Made by a program: the position numbers and the translations under genes. From assembly GCA_973895155.1 (NCBI GenBank), contig OZ316893.1, positions 26,288,001 to 26,352,000 of the forward strand: a stretch of 64,000 nucleotides of DNA. Direction: 5' to 3'. The notes below the pieces were generated by a model. The model ran no database searches and was not told where the DNA came from. It worked only from the letters and a program-made list of their open reading frames with translations. Shown in pieces: positions 12,914-25,295 of the stretch. Every line of letters begins with the position of its first letter. The first letter of the stretch is position 1. Origin of the DNA: Marsupella aquatica. Its lineage: Eukaryota > Marchantiophyta.

Positions 12914-13440
12914 TTAGCTGGCAACCGGCCCGTCATCCGCAAAGTTCAGTCCCTGCCTCGCACTTGTGAGCTCCTTTAGAAAGATCCGACGATCAGGGAA
13001 AATGATGCGATAAATCAGCTGGCCGAAAAACAATCCGACCTTTCTGTGTTCATAACCAACCATGCCAACCCTCTTGGCCGGATGACATATATGTTGTAGA
13101 TGTGGACAATATATTACAGGAGCTAACATCTTTCATGTCTTTTCTCGTTCTTTTACCTGTTATCATTATTATTATATATATCCTTCAAATTATTATTCAC
13201 GATTCAAGGATATATCAATTCACTTTATTTTAAGGAAAGAAGCCTTGCAAATCACTTGTGGATGAAATAATCACTTTGAATATACACAAAATGTGCTTGG
13301 TCTACTGGAGTCCCAAGGTTGAACGTGATGGTCCATCCGAGCATCAACTTGGACAGCAAAGCCAGAATGTTGGCCATGGCACGCATCACAGGAGAAAGGG
13401 TCTCGGTAACTGGTAACTGCACATCAAAATATGACATATG
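12914..13440 (-). pseudogene. Possible exon remnants of an unrecognised gene
   Basis: Two CpG-richer open stretches lie on the minus strand in otherwise CpG-poor DNA. The upstream one (about 13250-13410) follows a possible acceptor and contains 'MRAMANILALLSKLM' and 'TITFNLGTPVDQ'. The downstream one (about 12914-13135) contains 'GYEHRKVGLFFGQL' and 'IIFPDRRIFLKEL' and ends in a stop. They read like real protein, but I do not recognise the family and cannot join them in phase. They may be an eroded gene or a captured fragment. Confidence 0.2.
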
Positions 13441-13459
13441 CGATGTACGACACCCCTGC

Positions 13460-16400
13460 ATACCGTGATAATCCTAGTTTTTTCCTTTCAATCAATGAAT
13501 GCAGCCACATTTTGATGTGTGATTACCAGGAGGGCAAGAGAAGACATGGTGTCACCGGCAGGAGAAGACATGGTCGTCACCATTTTGTCTTAGAGAGAAG
13601 AGCAATTAAAATTCATTCAAAAAGCCAGCATTCAACAAGGGCTGTCCTACAAAAAGGGGTCAGGAAACCAAAGGTCGAAGTGTCCAGAAGACCGGAAGGG
13701 ACTGCACCAGGAGAAGAAGCAAAACCAAGGATAAGCAGCTAAACCAGCCAAATAGCCATTTAACTCTTGCCACTCAGTGTAGGGACCTGTAGCCACTGTA
13801 GTACCGTGATGGGCAGAAAATATGCCAAAAGTGGAAAGCATAGAAAAGGGATGCAAGCTAAAAGGGGCAGATTGGGGCAGAGGAAACAACAGACGAAGTA
13901 AAGAAAAAAGACTGAGGTGCATCCTTAAGACATGGTTATGTGGCAGAGCGCCACACCTTTTCTTTTGCTCTGCCTGAGCAGAGCGAAAAGCGCCCCAGCT
14001 TTTTGGTAATGTAACCGAAATTCATACATCCACACGCAAGATTCAGCGACCCGACAATCAGCTCAGAATTGCAATCGGTGGTCTCACACTCTGATGAGCG
14101 AGTCCATGAAAAGACTCAAGGCACTAGTACTCTCTCGACAACACATTACGAGAAGCATCACTTTTCACTCCAAACGACACAAGAATTTCATTCCATGCCA
14201 GCTGCTGAGCCAGGCTCAGCTCGAGAGCCCTCTCCTGCGTTGCCTACTTGCCTTGCCTTGCCTTGCCTGCTTGCCAGTCAGTCATCATCATCAGTCCCAG
14301 CCAGAAGACCCACCCAGCCAAGACCCACCCACCCAGCCAGCAGACGCTTGTCCCACATGACTTGACTGTGTGCTCCAGGACACCTTTATTGTGCTCTCCC
14401 TCACCTCCATTCCGCCTCCCAAAGTCATGCCTTCCTGCATTGCATTCAACTGCAAAAATAGAAACTGCCAAGGCAAGGAAGGACACCTTTATGTCCCATG
14501 CATGGCCGAAATAAACTACTGTAGTCGTAATGAGGAACTGGGCAAAGGACAGCTTTATGTCGTCCAGAGCAAAGAACTGGGCATAAAGCAGCAGCAGTAG
14601 CAGCAGCTCCTGTAGAGTAGGAAAAAACTGTTCTGCTCCAAGACATCTTTATGTGGACAGACTCCCACGCCTCGCATGCAGAATGAATAACACCCAATAC
14701 ACAAACGAACCAATCTCAGCAGCAGATTAGATGATTAGATCTCACAATATATCTCTCCTCTCCTCTCCTCTCCTCTCCTCTCCTCTCCTCTCGTGTCGTC
14801 GCCCAAAAGCAATCACGCCATTTGCACTCAGAAGAATGCATTTTTTAATACTATCCTGGAGAACAAGGCTCTGACTGGTCAAAGGCTATGGCGGAAGGAT
14901 AAGTTATTCTGTGTGGATTGGAAACAGCGCTGGTGAGAGAGATAGATAGAGAGAGAAAGAGATTACAGCATTTTGTGAATCAAAATACAGGACCCCTTTG
15001 ATCAGACTACTGTACTGGGGAGCAGCCGAGCCTAAGACCAGACCAAACCAAAGTCCAGAGGGAAACAGGGACAAGAGAGTCACGTTATAAAGATGAGAGA
15101 AAGGGGAACATACTGCCATCACAAAACTCTGCAACATGCTACAGGATCTGCTGCCATTGCTACCACTGTAGAGGACTATTGTGGAGACAATCAATCTTCT
15201 CGCCATGGAAAAACAACTGTAAAGAAATTGAGTGAATGAGCAACAGTGAAGTCATACTTTTACTTCAGTCTGACAGACAGAAGAAATTTGGGACAGGTTC
15301 CTCATTGATCGACGAGGCATTTCCCATTGGGCCATCTGTTCTCCTGCCATTGCCAAATTGGAGGGCACTGTGCCAAATTTGACCAAGTATTACCTTCTAA
15401 ACATAATTATGGGGAGATGACAACGCGATGGATGCCATCATCTTGGCCTCTCGAGCTACTTTCAATTGATAGCAGACTGCGCGAGACTAGTGAAAGCCAG
15501 GCACTCAAGAAACTCTTCCCTTGCAGAGTGTTGCTACCCCACCAATTATCTGTTGCCGGTGTCAAATATGGGTTTCCCATTAGTTGTTTGCATGTGGAAC
15601 CTTAATTCCTGCTTGGAGAGGACACCAAGATGACTCAGTGGGTCTGCCAAGTTGAATAATTGACTCAGCAAGGTCAGCCGAGTGGAAATTTTTCAACTCG
15701 TCGAGTCCATCTAGAGAAAAGTGACTCAGCAAGATCAGCCAAGTGACTTTTCTTAACTCGGCAATGCCCCCAAACGATAAAAGCCCGCGGCCGAGTACAA
15801 GCGGTCAAAATGATGTTTGGAGTTTAGCAAGGCTGCTGAGCTTCACTGATGGGGTGGACAACCTCCAGGTTATACTACTTGGATTGAAGAATTTCATCTC
15901 CTTGGATGCCACATTATCATTTGGAGGGATGAAGGACCTGAGTGGTGCATGGGACATGGGACATGACTATGCTCGGAGTAGTGATAGTTTGGGAGGACAT
16001 TACTCACAAATGAGTGATACTATTATTGAAGCTTGCCTATCATCTTACTTTTAAGCTTTCTGTTTTGTTGAAGTGTGTGATGAGGAGAGTATTGTTGCAG
16101 TTGCTGGACCTTACTGTTGTTGATGATGAGGAGGGTCTATTGCTGTGACATTTAATGTCATAGCCATAATAAATCAGAAGCATGTAAGTCTCCAACGGTT
16201 GACATGTACACAACATTGCTGAAAACCAACATACAAACAAATTTCTCTCCCCCCCCAAAATGGGTTGATGCAGAGTCATGGCCGGAAGGGGTGCAAAGGG
16301 GGAGGGCAGGAGGTGGCTGCAGGTGTGGTCGATGGTGGCGCTGAAAGTGGAAACTGGGAATGGCCAGAGGGGAAACATTGCTGCTGCAGCCAAAAACCAA

Positions 16401-16600
16401 GAGTTGGGGGAGGGGACATGGAAACACAAAGGAGAAATGGAAAAGTTTGTGTAAGTGCATACACAAAAATAAGAATGTGCAACTTTGTGCACAACTTCAG
16501 TTTGCTTTCAAAGATATTGGATCACCACCAAAACTGGCACAAGAAGTTTTTTTCTATCTGAGTCCTTGTGTTGTTGCATGTTCTATGTAGGGTTGCCTTA
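13460..16600. other. Intergenic region, no supported gene
   Basis: Nothing that I can support as a gene. It holds a pentanucleotide CTCCT microsatellite (14752-14792), a Ccttg-rich stretch near 14250, and a set of 'gactcagcaag.tcagcc.agtg' repeats at about 15630-15770. The 150-codon minus frame at 16040-16492 and the overlapping frames on both strands have no domain and look like chance frames. Confidence 0.45.
14752..14792. repeat. (CTCCT)n microsatellite
   Basis: About eight uninterrupted copies of the 5-bp unit 'tcctc', then a transition to 'tcgtgtcgtc'. It is a simple sequence repeat with no gene nearby. Confidence 0.95.
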
Positions 16601-18250
16601 CCTGCAGTGAATCGCGGATGATGATGGTTGTTTAAACAGCCTAACAACATAAACCGTGCATGGGTAGTCTAAGGAATTTGTCACCAAGTGCCAGCTTACG
16701 GCCACACTCAGAAAATTTGGGCTTAGTTTTTGTAATGGATTGTGCCATAGATGGCAGGGTTGGGTTGGGTCTCTTTGGCAAACAGTCGCGGAACTTGACT
16801 ACCTTAACACTTAGCTCCGGCGTCGCTGACTCCGACGTCGAGTTCCCTTATGGTCCAGGCCCGGATAGGCCAATCGGGGAGGACTTAGCATGGGGAGACT
16901 TGTGGGCAATGAGACGTGGCACTAGCGAAGGCAAGGCACCAAGCTGATGACACACACTAAGGACTTAGACTAGCTGAGTGCTGGTTGGGTCAAGGGGAAA
17001 GGGGCCGGGCTCAAGGTCAACCGTTCGCACCCCCGGATGGACTTTGAAGTCTGAGGGCTTGAGTGAGAGCTTCTCTTGGGCCCAAGGCTAATGGAATTGA
17101 TGCCATGGGCAACGGACGCTTGGGGCGCAAGTTATGGCCCGATCCGGGTTTAGCCGATTGGGGGCCCCAAGCGACAATGAGATCCGAGGGATTAGGCATG
17201 AGCATTGGGTCGGCCCGATCACAACGGGCTAAGGCACTCTGCTTGCGGACGCCTAACGAGAAAGTTATGGGCGTTGCCAGTTGGTGGCGCACCGAGTTAT
17301 GCGGGATAGGGTCCGGGTTGGGGTCCAAAAGTTTACGGACCAAAGTTGGTCCAGGGGTAGCAGGTCTCAAGAAGCATATATGAGGGGAGTGGTGTCTCCC
17401 TGGGGACTAAGGGCGAACCGAAGTCATGAGCCGTGGCGGTCGCGACACTAAGGGAAAATGCCAAATGGAAACGGCAACAACGTCCCAACGAGAAGTCCGT
17501 TGGGGAAATATTTGGGTGCGTTGGAAAGCTCTCGGCAAGGGCTACATCCTCCTGAGCTCTGCTAGGTCTGGGGGTGCTGGTTCTTGAGGTTTGTTGGTGT
17601 TATCTCGCCCGCTTGCCAAATCCTGACGAAACAGCAACCAAGCCGCGTTCAGTCTCTCAAGGGAGCTTGCATTGGGGAGGCAAGGCCAAGTAGGTGTGGA
17701 GGTTGAGTTCCAAGGGCACTTGGCCCCTAGACCATCAGTGGGGCAAGAACCGGGAGTTGCTAAAGTCGGGGCCGTTCTGGTCCCGGCGTGTTGGGACAAG
17801 CTTGGGACAAACTTTAGGACAAGCTACGCTATTTGGGCCATGAGCATGTCCTGGGGGCAGGGCAATCAATTGGTGATGGATAGGTACGAGGGGAACCCGG
17901 GCTGCACCCAAGGAAGGAGCTGTTCTGGACGAACAGTGGACGTTGGTTCTGGTTTTGGCTTATGTTATCAGGAGGACCTATCGCTGACCTACTTACCAAT
18001 GTCTGTTGAGCTTGAGTTAAGATGCTAGACTTGGGGAGATCTAGATCTTGAAGGGTTACTTATCGAGATGCTTGGTTGCTTGTGCAGACAGTGAGAACCG
18101 TTGAATAGCGGTCGTGTTGGAGAGCAAGTGTGGCTTCGTATGGGAGGGGCCGCTGGTGGTGCAAGGGGCACTAGGTTGCTTGCTTGAGGTATTCCGTGGA
18201 TGGTGTTCAGGCACCAAGGGCACTTAAGCGTGGGTGCCGGGATTGGTGAG
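16600..18250. other. GC-rich non-coding stretch
   Basis: This stretch is richer in G, C and CpG than its flanks. Several open frames occur on both strands (for example 17017-17370 minus, 17063-17383 plus and 17672-18028 plus), which overlap and carry no motif of a known family. No terminal repeats, primer-binding site or reverse-transcriptase motif was found. A decayed repeat or LTR-like unit is possible but unproven. Confidence 0.35.
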
Positions 18251-18529
18251 GGTGCTGGGTGGCAAGGTCCACCACTCAAACACCTGGGTCTAATATGGAT
18301 GGCAAAACATGGCTCTGATATGGAGAACAGATGGGCACAATATAGACAAAGTACTGGAGGTGGTAAAAGGCCAAGATGATGAGCCTTCCTCTGACACAAA
18401 GAGGTGGCCTACTTTTAAACAGCTTCAAGGAAGAAGGGCTTGCTTTTATGACACTGAATGTTAGCTTCATATAACAGTACTCACAACAATGTCATATGCA
18501 TGCACAAGATACCCTAAACCCTAAAATCA

Positions 18530-18865
18530 ACTGGCTTAGGTCTCTTGGCCTAAACTCAAGAGATCCAGGTTCAATCCCCCCCCTCACAAGCAAGGGGTAT
18601 TGGAGGGTATGTGTATGTGTGGGTGGGATGTAGTGGTAGTTGTACTGGTTTCTCTTCAGCCCCTGGCTGGCCCGCTTTGAGGCTCTGGTTTAACCCTCTC
18701 TCCCTCCTGGTTTGGGTCCCAGCTGTCGAATTGGCTCCCTGGGTATCATCCCCTTGTGGCTACCACAAGATAGCATGCTCCAGAGCAAAACTTCTATCCT
18801 ATGTTGGATGTGTCTGCTTTTGGCTCTCAAGGCAAGAAAATATACAGCACCAAAAAACATGGAGG
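18530..18865 (+). mobile_element. SINE-like element, copy 1
   Basis: A ~330-bp unit that matches another at about 24353-24720. It starts with a tRNA-like head: 'tggcttaggtctcttgg' (possible A box), then 'gatccaggttcaatcccc', whose 'ggttcaatcc' fits a Pol III B box, about 40 nt apart. The body includes 'cagcccctggct', 'ctggtttaaccctctctccctcct' split by variants, 'ccccttgtggctac' and 'tgttggatg.gtct'. It encodes nothing. The tRNA-derived SINE class is inference from the boxes and the two-copy structure. Confidence 0.5.
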
Positions 18866-18869
18866 GAAC

Positions 18870-21800
18870 AATATCTAACTATGGTAATTTGCATTCCCAC
18901 AAGCTTGGCTCTCCTTGATCATAGGTCAGTACTATCATAGGAAAGGACCTTTAACCAGGTCCCTTGAACATCTTATCGACTTACTCGACCACAAAGATGG
19001 ATTCAGGACTTGACCAGGCCCCTCAGACGGTCGTCCGTCTAAATAAAAAGAATGTATGAAGTTTGTCTCAGTTGTCATTAAGTATGCCTTTGCTACACAA
19101 GGCTGGAGAGGATTTGAAAGAAACAACAGTTGGTAGGTTTTGTGGCGCCCTGAGTAGAGTAATGGCACACTTTGTAGCAGAGGCAGACCCGACGATGACT
19201 GCAGCCAACTTCAGGTAGATTTTTGATGGCCAACCATCTGAGGGGCGTGGTCAAGTCCTAAATTTATATTTGCAGTCAGTTAAGTCCATAAGATGCTAGA
19301 GGGGCCTGGTTAAGTACTTTTGTGGTATTGTCATGCAGAATTTTATTATCGAAGCACAAAGGTAGTCTACTCTTAAGAGCCTAGGGTCTAGAGTGGAGCC
19401 TCTAGACCCTAACCCTTAATACAGACAAAAGTGATCATGAATCTCAATAAAAAAATATAAATGAGGATGGACAAAAATGATATTGATTTCCAAATAAAGA
19501 CAAAACAAATGAAAGTAGACAAAAAAAACAAGGATGGGGCAAAGATTAACTGAAATAACATAGAAATTTTATTACACATGATTGTTTTTTTTTCATATGT
19601 ACAGTATTTGCTTTCAAGGAACAGTTAATCGGGCTAGTGACAAAGGAACAAGCAAGGCAAAAGTGGAGTTAAAGTGTGTAACCCCAATTCAAAGGATCAT
19701 TTTGTCATTCAGAACGCTCCTGTTTCAAACTCAGTACTGTACTCAAACTTTAAGCCGACCAAGAAATGAGAATTTTGAAACTTCTCGTGTGTCACAACTC
19801 AGCATAGTACAGTACTCACTGCACGTTCAAGCCGGCCAAAAATTTCAGAACGAAGGAAATCCTTCACATTGCAATTACCAATCGTTTCTGAATGTAGAGT
19901 ACAGTCGTGCAGGGGATTGAGAGTTTGGGTCGACAAACTCTTCCAAAAGATTGAGGTCAATATTCGGAAGGAAAATTGATGAAAATTGATGACAGCCCAA
20001 AAAGTAAAGCACACTGTGAGGCCCCAGGTCTACTGTCCAATGCAGCAACTACAGTATATATTCGAGTGCCACCTTTAACATTCATTTGCGGCTTTTGCAA
20101 TGGGACATTAATAATTCTTAGACTCGAGGAGACAGGACTTCGAGAGGCCAACCAGGTTCTTGTCTCTAGCATGCACACACGGAGTAGACGGTGTTGGCCC
20201 TTTTGAGAACTTTTTGTCCATTGCAGAAATCAATCAGTCGAGATAAGACAGTGGACAGCCACAAAAAACGGTAACTTACAGCATATATCCTTTTGGAGAT
20301 TTGGTATGTCAATTCCTTTAAGAGTGTTCAGTAGATACCACGATGAAAACGGCCTTAAAGTCGCCTGAAGTAAAGCTTTCGAGGATGCTTTATGACGAAT
20401 TCAAAAGCAATTTGAAGGGAAGGAGGAGGGGAACCTCTGAGCCTTCTTATTACCAATTACCATCCAACAATTCTTTAGTAAGCGATGGAATGAATGCCCT
20501 TCCCCACTAGACTATATCATTCCCGAGCAGGACGGAGTGAACCGCTCAGCTCATGCAATTGACATGCAAGAGTGATTAGAGAGATCCATGGAAAGTCATT
20601 TACGGGAGACTGACTGATGAGGCTGGCGTTTCTCATGATCTCGCGTGGTACCTTCACAAAGACAGGTGAAATTCATCAATCTATCGTTCTAAATTTTATC
20701 CATGGAGAGTGCTTAGAAAGCTCACCGCTGTACAATCATGATCTAGCAATTCTAGCACGGATATGATCTTCGCACCGACTTGAGAGGTCAGTTTTGTCCC
20801 CATCTCTTTTTGGTGGGGCTAGCTCCCACTCAAAACGAAATTAATGTATTCCCATGATCTTTTTCTTCTCAATTGGTGATCTCGTGATGAATATATACTT
20901 CGAGCTCATTCCTACCTACAAATTGAAGGACATGGTAAGACAGACACATTCTCGTTGAACATTTTGAAAGTGACCTTTCTCGTCCTTGTAAAAACTGTCT
21001 CATACAAAAAAACCATGTTTGTTGAACATTCTGCAAATTCTCGAGAACATTTCTGACGTGACTTCCAAACCCAGTCAAAGTACTTTTATTCTTTCTTCAC
21101 TAGTACAGTGCATTTTCCCTTGATTGAAACTCCATTTTTCTTTTGTAAATCCCTCAATTCTATCTTTCTTTACTAGTGCAAAAATGTCCCCACTTTTTGG
21201 AAAGAAAGGGAAGCCCGAGTGACCAGCCTGCACAACTGGACTTGACACTTGAAAGAGGGGAAAGCAATATACTTTTTTCTTGAGTAAGTCCAGCAATTCT
21301 ATTGTAAGAAGAACTGTGGATTTTTATTCTGGTGCTGGCTCTTCTGATAGTGAGTTAGAGCATCTTGAAAGGTTACTGGTTTTGGTTACTATATATGACA
21401 AGTACACAACCAGTCTAGTAATACCATTTTTAAAAAGTTTTTTTAGTAATATAAGTAGTCAAATGAAGCTCAGCCCCAACCCTTATTGGATAATTTTTCT
21501 CCACACTAGAAATAGGCTTCACGCCTTGGTAGATTACAATCTTGAAAACCCAGTAGAAAGTAAACTGTAGAGTGTCTCCAATTGCAACCAAAAAACCCAG
21601 TTACTTAAGGCTTTCCAATAAGAGTTGGAGATGCTTTTATGGTAATGAATTGTCTTACGTTTTCTCAGGTTCCTCTTTTCTTGTTAAGTGGCATGCCCCA
21701 CTCATTAGAGATCTGCCATCTAAGTTTGCCAAAATGTTCCCATGGAATTTAGCAACCCCCATGGACAATGTTTACACACAATGTCATGCAAATGCTCATT

Positions 21801-24350
21801 TCTCTGTCCTAGTTTGCCAAAACTTTCACATCCATTGGCAACCCCTGTGGACCAGACTTACTCACATTGCCACAAAGAATATTCTTAATTAGTCCATGTA
21901 GGTTGCATGGCTTCTATCCAAGGTCCACAGATACATCATTTCCTTGAATTTTCATTTTCCTTGAATTTTCTTTTTATCAAAATTAAAAAGGCTTCTCTCC
22001 CCATCTTCTCTTCTTTTCTCTTCTTTTCTGTACTATAGTATACTATAGTATGGGTCTGTCATGAAATCGTACCAACTTGCAAGTGTGTGAATAAACTCGT
22101 GCATTACTTTGCTTCCTAACTTCATCATTCTGCTACTAACTAATTGTTGTTGATGGTGATCTTTGATCTAACTATCACACTCTCTCGTACATCATGCATT
22201 TTTTCTTTCCTTGTTTGTGCCCTTGGAAGTCTATGCTTATCACCGTACATGATGTTTTCCCTCTACAAGAAAGGCCCTAGAAAACAGCTAGAAAATACTC
22301 CAAACAGTGTCCCATGGCACTACAAAAAATACGTCATTTATTCTTAGTGCCCGGGGGTGCAAATTGGAATCAAATTGGGCACTTGCCCTTGGGGTTGGTC
22401 GCACGAAGATTATTGTTCTCCCACAAGTCTCAATTACTTTACTTGAGGTCACACCTTCTGTTGGCATGGCAAGGGATTTATGTCATTCATTCTCGTGCCA
22501 TGGCATGGGCGAGCATTATTAGGAAGCCACAATTCTCTGACCTCATGTCAAGGATAATTACAGCACTTCGCCAGTGGCTGTGCTACATAGTCTCCGTCTT
22601 GTTGCGTAAATTTACATGATGATTACCCACAAGAACGTTCTCGTTTACCTATTCTACAATGCCATAAGCATTGATTAGTTGACTGATTATTTGGCAAGTT
22701 GGCATTTATTATACTCCGTATCCAGTAGAGGACAGGTGCCTGGCTGTATTGTTGTGTGGGTGAGAATGTGAGATATTGTCATATAATCATATTGTAGTGA
22801 GGACCCACCTATTTTTGTTGGCGCTCTGAAAACGGGGAAGAGAGGGCCCACTTTTTTATAGCACCTATTCCTTTGAACTTAATTGGTTTGAACAAGGAGG
22901 TTACAGGTCAGGTACTTTCCCGAGTTCCCTCCCTCCCTACACTCCCACCCCATACACAAAAAAGCTTAGAGACCATGCATTTCAGAATGTGTTTAGAGTA
23001 GGTTCTAATGACTTGGATAGAGGTTCTCTCTAAACCCTAAATAGTAATTCCTAAACTTACATCAACTTTGGCTATGACCTCTGTCTGTCGTGCCAAGATG
23101 AGCCTTGACTAGGTTTACCATGCTTCTCAACTTTTCATAGGCGCTCTGCATAATGATACATCTATCATTTCATCTGCTATCAGTGCTTGTGGTTTGATGT
23201 ACCATGGCACTACCGTACACAATGCCATGGTCTTGTATTCAAATAGTGGGCCATGGGGCACTCTATTTGAGTTTTGACTATGTGTTTTCATTTTTTGTAT
23301 TTGCAGAGCATTGTGTTCAAATATTGACGTTGTGTTTGAATATTGACATTGACATATATGATTCTTGACTTTTTTGCTATTTGTGCTCAAATTAGAATAG
23401 TTTAGGGTCAAATATCAAACTCAGAGTCCAACTCAAACACAATGCTAATATTCAAAACAACGCCCGGGCGCTGTGTTAAAATGACATTGGGTTTGACAAA
23501 AAATATTATTTCTTATGGAGACTTAAAAAAATCCATTTTCAAACACAAAGCCCGGGCACTGTGTTCGGGGGAAGACGGTAGGTCTCTTCTCTTTCGAAGA
23601 GCTCAAAAGGACTCTATTTGACTCTATTGCTCAGTAAAGTTTCAAAACCATGGCCAAAAACATTTGGCCCAGCGCATTCACACACCTGTCTTCAGATGCT
23701 CAGAATAATTGCTTTGCAAATACATACAAAAATCAGGGAAGGGCTTGAAGTGAGCTTGTTGGGTAATTCGGTAAATCTCAATAAAACTATTTGTTAGGAA
23801 ATAAGGTGAGATGAAGAGTGATCATTACCATCAAGCCCGAAAAATAAGATTGATGCATGAAACTCTTTTTGAGATAGTGGGGCACTGTTGTGGACTCAAG
23901 GGACTTATTCTGGTTGTGGATAAAGCACATCTCAAAACCCTTCTGGCAATTTCAGCCCCCACTGGCTCAACTCACCCAAGATCCCTGACTAAATCTAAAT
24001 AAAAATACACTCACCCCTATTTGGCCACATTACAAATAACTCTAATATAACACTAAGTGTTACTCTTGCCTGCAAGACACACCTGGGCATGAATGACACA
24101 TAAGATGCCTCATCAGTTTTTTGCCTGGCTTACACTTCTTTGCCCAACCTCTATGTTTTCGAGGTATACATGCGTGATGTACCCCCACAACAAAAAATGT
24201 TACTTGGAGTGATCTAGACTATTGACAGACCTTGATAGACCTTAAATCAACATACCCAAAAGCTCATGACGTTGGTTAGGTAGAAAACTTCAGCTTTGGG
24301 GTCTATCAAGCATAAACCTCCTACATTTGTATGGAGCATGTGGGCATTGG
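18870..24350. other. Gene-poor intergenic region
   Basis: No gene that I can support. It contains one MITE-like element (21358-21636) and several short open frames without domains. The stretch near 23400-23580 repeats 'aacacaa.gcccgggc.ctgtgtt' twice (about 23450 and 23545). A piece near 24190-24290 ('gatagaccttaaatcaa') is related to the foldback element at 2.6 kb. Confidence 0.45.
21358..21636. mobile_element. MITE-like element with TTA target duplication
   Basis: The ends are 'gagcatctt' on the left and 'ggagatgctt' on the right, in inverted orientation. TTA lies directly outside both ends (21355-21357 and 21637-21639). Inside, 'ggttactggttttggt' on the left faces 'accaaaaaacccagttac' on the right, so the inverted repeat extends inward. 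The length is 279 bp with no transposase. This structure fits a Tourist/Harbinger-type MITE. Confidence 0.6.
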
Positions 24351-24352
24351 GC

Positions 24353-24720
24353 AGAAGCAAGTTCCAAGACAACATGGCTTTGGTCACAAGGGATGAGCCT
24401 GGAACCAAGAGGTCCCAGGTTCAATCCCCCCCCCACACACAAGGGTTGTGGAGGGTATGTGTGGGTAGGGTGTAATGGTGGGAATCCTGGTTTTTCCTCA
24501 GCCCCTGGCTAGATTTGGGGCCCTGGTTTAACCCTCTCTCCCTCCTAGTGTGGGTCCTGGGTATCGTCCCCCCTTGTGGCTACTCTACACTGGTGGTGCA
24601 TATTCCAAAATAGAACATCTATTTTGTGTTGGATGGGTCTATTTTAGGCTTTTCAAGACACGAAAGTCTATTATCTGTTAGATGGGTCTATTTTAGGCTT
24701 TCAAGGAAAAAAAAACCGAA
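24353..24720 (+). mobile_element. SINE-like element, copy 2
   Basis: The second copy of the unit at 18530-18865. The head has 'tggctttggtcacaaggg' (A-box-like) and 'gtcccaggttcaatccccc' (B-box-like). The body shares 'ggagggtatgtg', 'cagcccctggct', 'accctctctccctcct' and 'ccttgtggctac'. The tail repeats 'gatgggtctattttaggctt' twice (about 24640 and 24680) and ends in an A-rich run, which suits a retroposed element. The copies are clearly diverged, so neither is recent. Confidence 0.5.
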
Positions 24721-24841
24721 AAAATATGGTATAGGTAATCTTTCAATGAAAAGAAACATTGCCTACATTGTCTTTCGAATCAGCCCACGAATGGCAATGT
24801 ACACAGAACCCTGCACCAGCTCCATAGCCCAGACGATCAAT

Positions 24842-25003
24842 CAGCGTTCGATTGGAGAGCTCGAGACGAGTCTCACAGAGAGAGATCGACAGAGAAACAG
24901 AGAGAGACATCAGCGTTCGGTTGGGGAGCTCGAGACGAGTCTCATAGAGAGATACACAGAGAAACAGAGAGAGACATCGACGGAGAGAGAGAGAGAGACA
25001 TCG

Positions 25004-25051
<48 letters not shown>
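24842..25051. repeat. ~70-bp tandem duplication and (GA)n tract
   Basis: Two copies of a unit with 'cagcgttcg', 'ttggggagctcgagacga' and 'cagagaaacagagagagac' (about 24842-24910 and 24911-24978) are followed by shorter 'gacatcgacggagagag' repeats and a pure (GA)n microsatellite to 25051. The ATG of the first small ORF follows immediately, so the tract probably lies in a 5' leader. The long minus frame across it is an artefact of the CT repeat. Confidence 0.85.
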
Positions 25052-25055
<4 letters not shown>

Positions 25056-25261
25056 TCCTTCGGCATGGGGAATTGCGGACAATTGCAGCTTTTGTGGGTC
25101 TGAACACGCTCTTGTGCCTCTCTGTCAGCCCCGTCTACGACTTCGTCTGCGATCTGCCCTTCTGGGAGCGCCGGAGAGAGATTCAGCGCACACAGAAAAC
25201 GGAATTTGTGGCCAATTCGGAGACCCAGCTGTTCCACGGACAAGAGAAGGCGTCTCACTGA
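25052..25261 (+). CDS. Small hypothetical protein (69 aa)
   Basis: The frame opens at an ATG directly after the (GA)n tract and ends in TGA. The frame itself is open further upstream, but only through simple repeat, so I chose this start. The product has one hydrophobic segment (about residues 10-30, 'IAAFVGLNTLLCLSVSPVY') and then an Arg/Glu-rich tail ('WERRREIQRTQ'), which suggests a small single-pass membrane protein. I do not recognise the family. The next ORF starts 34 bp downstream, so the two may share one transcript. It could also be an upstream ORF that regulates the next one. Confidence 0.45.
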
Positions 25262-25295
25262 TTCTCATGTCCATATCGACCGGAGCTAGCTCGAG

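Noticed and set aside
16040-16492. 150-codon minus frame with His/Cys/Pro
   Set aside because: No domain, and frames on the same and opposite strands overlap it over most of its length. Cys and His spacing does not match a zinc-finger pattern.
18560-18590. True tRNA gene
   Set aside because: Only A- and B-box-like motifs are present. No acceptor stem or anticodon arm can be folded, and a second copy with a long shared body points to a SINE-like repeat.
24743-25258. 171-codon minus-strand frame with Ser-Leu repeats
   Set aside because: It is the reverse reading of the (GA)n tract and its flanking duplications; the plus strand carries the more plausible ORFs.
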